From: Gemmatimonadota bacterium
GTDB taxonomy: Bacteria; Gemmatimonadota; Gemmatimonadetes; Longimicrobiales; Gaopeijiaceae
Reading direction: 5' to 3'
DNA length: 64,000 bases
Assembly: GCA_002724575.1 (NCBI GenBank)
Contig: PBPC01000065.1
Location: 1-64,000 of the forward strand
Part shown: positions 63,445 to 64,000 of the stretch, in pieces
How positions within the stretch are numbered: the stretch's first letter is position 1
Layout: each line of letters starts with the position of its first letter
Made by a program: the position numbers and the translations under genes
The notes under the pieces: generated by a model
The model's input: the letters and a program-made list of their open reading frames with translations, nothing else
Told to the model about the DNA's origin: nothing
Database searches by the model: none

Positions 63445-64000
63445 ATGACCCTCCACGACTCATACGCCCGATTTACTCCATACGAAATTGCGTTTCCCGA
63501 CCAAGATCTTCTTGATGAATTGATTGTCGGAATTGATGAAGAAGCGAAGAGCCGAGATATGGACCTCTCAGACCCGAACGCTTTCTTCACGATGGGGCGG
63601 GTGAACGCGTTTGTAAGAGAGATTCAAGGTCCTGATGCGCTACCGGAGAGCATCCATCAATACGTCATGCTGGTCTTCCATGCTGTGCATTTTAATCAGG
63701 CTGGATGTCCCACCTATTTGCTCAGCGAAAAGGTGACCCGCGATCTGGTTGACAATTATCAGGGCGGACAACCAATACCACCGGAATCTTCAGGGTATAT
63801 GCAACTTCCACAGCACCTCCTTTGGATGTCTGGTGCAAATTCAGATGCTCCTGAGTCGATTGACGGTGTGTTTTGGATACTTTCAAGTCGCGGAACCTTC
63901 CACTCGCTCTTGATTGCAGGTCTTCGACCCGATCGTCCGGGTTTTGTTATCGCACCGCTTCCTGATGCGCCGGTATCGGAGACTAGTAAATGGGTTAAGG
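63445..64000 (+). CDS. hypothetical protein, cut by the window edge
   Basis: An open frame from ATG 63445 with no stop before the window ends, so at least 185 residues. It begins MTLHDSYARFTPYEIAFPD and reads through FFTMGRVNAFVREIQG, HQYVMLVFHAVHFNQAGC and GYMQLPQHLLWMSG, with no membrane span or signal. It is read continuously in one frame with normal codon use, which supports a real gene. The bases before the ATG (CTTTCCTCCT) resemble the complement of a Shine-Dalgarno, so the start may be elsewhere. No family is recognised. Confidence 0.7.
   Translation, partial: MTLHDSYARFTPYEIAFPDQDLLDELIVGIDEEAKSRDMDLSDPNAFFTMGRVNAFVREIQGPDALPESIHQYVMLVFHAVHFNQAGCPTYLLSEKVTRDLVDNYQGGQPIPPESSGYMQLPQHLLWMSGANSDAPESIDGVFWILSSRGTFHSLLIAGLRPDRPGFVIAPLPDAPVSETSKWVK

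Noticed and set aside
1-64000. CRISPR arrays, tRNA or rRNA genes, insertion sequences, prophage
   Set aside because: I looked in intergenic stretches for direct repeats with spacers, cloverleaf-like arms with a TTCRA loop, and transposase or integrase motifs, and saw none; a computed search would be needed to be certain.

Overview
The window is 64 kb of densely packed bacterial chromosome with about 48 protein genes, roughly 50% G+C over most of its length, and no rRNA, tRNA, CRISPR array, insertion sequence or phage gene that I could recognise. The gene mix suggests a marine or host-associated Gemmatimonadota-like bacterium: secreted S9 peptidase, several exported amidohydrolases with an RGG linker, exported M24 peptidase, DUF1684 lipoprotein, NSS, SSS and SulP transporters, many Tat or lipoprotein signals on redox enzymes, and an alpha2-type glycyl-tRNA synthetase. 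This placement is inference from gene content. The organism is certainly Gram-negative in type, with lipoproteins, an outer-membrane channel-like protein and periplasmic enzymes.

Region by region. 1-7.7 kb: a cut ankyrin-repeat protein, a small secreted protein, an exported prolyl-oligopeptidase-type peptidase, a DUF1684 lipoprotein, an exported cyclase-family hydrolase and a small membrane protein. 7.8-12.8 kb: an apparent operon of an Nramp-related transporter, a formyl-CoA:oxalate CoA-transferase, a ketopantoate-reductase-like enzyme and an alanine/serine-glyoxylate aminotransferase; together these suggest oxalate/glyoxylate (C2 acid) metabolism. 12.9-14.1 kb: an exported flavoprotein that looks like a circularly permuted D-amino-acid oxidase. 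14.1-23.8 kb: envelope or lipid genes (GNAT, GT4, ACP, ketoacyl synthase, GT39-like glycosyltransferase, LPG-synthase-like flippase-type membrane protein, PAP2 enzyme), interrupted by a TPR protein and a lipoprotein 2-hydroxyacid dehydrogenase.

24.1-29.5 kb: a three-subunit molybdenum hydroxylase of the periplasmic aldehyde oxidoreductase type (Tat-targeted FeS subunit, FAD subunit with an extra 4Fe-4S motif) followed directly by a di-b-heme membrane subunit that could pass electrons to quinone. 30.3-37.3 kb: a second molybdenum system, a bis-MGD enzyme without Tat signal, a FeS-NrfD fusion, a TorD-type chaperone and a SulP anion transporter, all translationally overlapping or nearly so. 37.3-40.9 kb: an APC permease fused to two universal stress domains, plus a serine hydrolase. 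41.1-45.1 kb: GH109-type alpha-N-acetylgalactosaminidase, CapA-type phosphoesterase and a GALK2-like sugar kinase, a plausible GalNAc salvage unit. 45.2-48.4 kb: an outer-membrane protein, a diheme NorC-like cytochrome and a NorB-like heme-copper oxidase homologue that lacks several canonical active-site ligands. 48.4-52.7 kb (minus): SSS symporter, nucleotidyltransferase, dienelactone hydrolase, and a separately terminated small protein.

52.9-59.5 kb: exported M24 peptidase, HAD hydrolase, and two exported amidohydrolases in a block that is visibly richer in G+C than its surroundings. 59.7-64 kb: NfuA, glycyl-tRNA synthetase, an NSS transporter and a hypothetical protein cut by the window edge. 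The most unusual items are the permuted DAO, the ligand-poor NorB homologue, the two membrane-linked molybdoenzyme systems, the Nramp homologue without its metal-site motifs, and the non-AUG and leaderless start signals.
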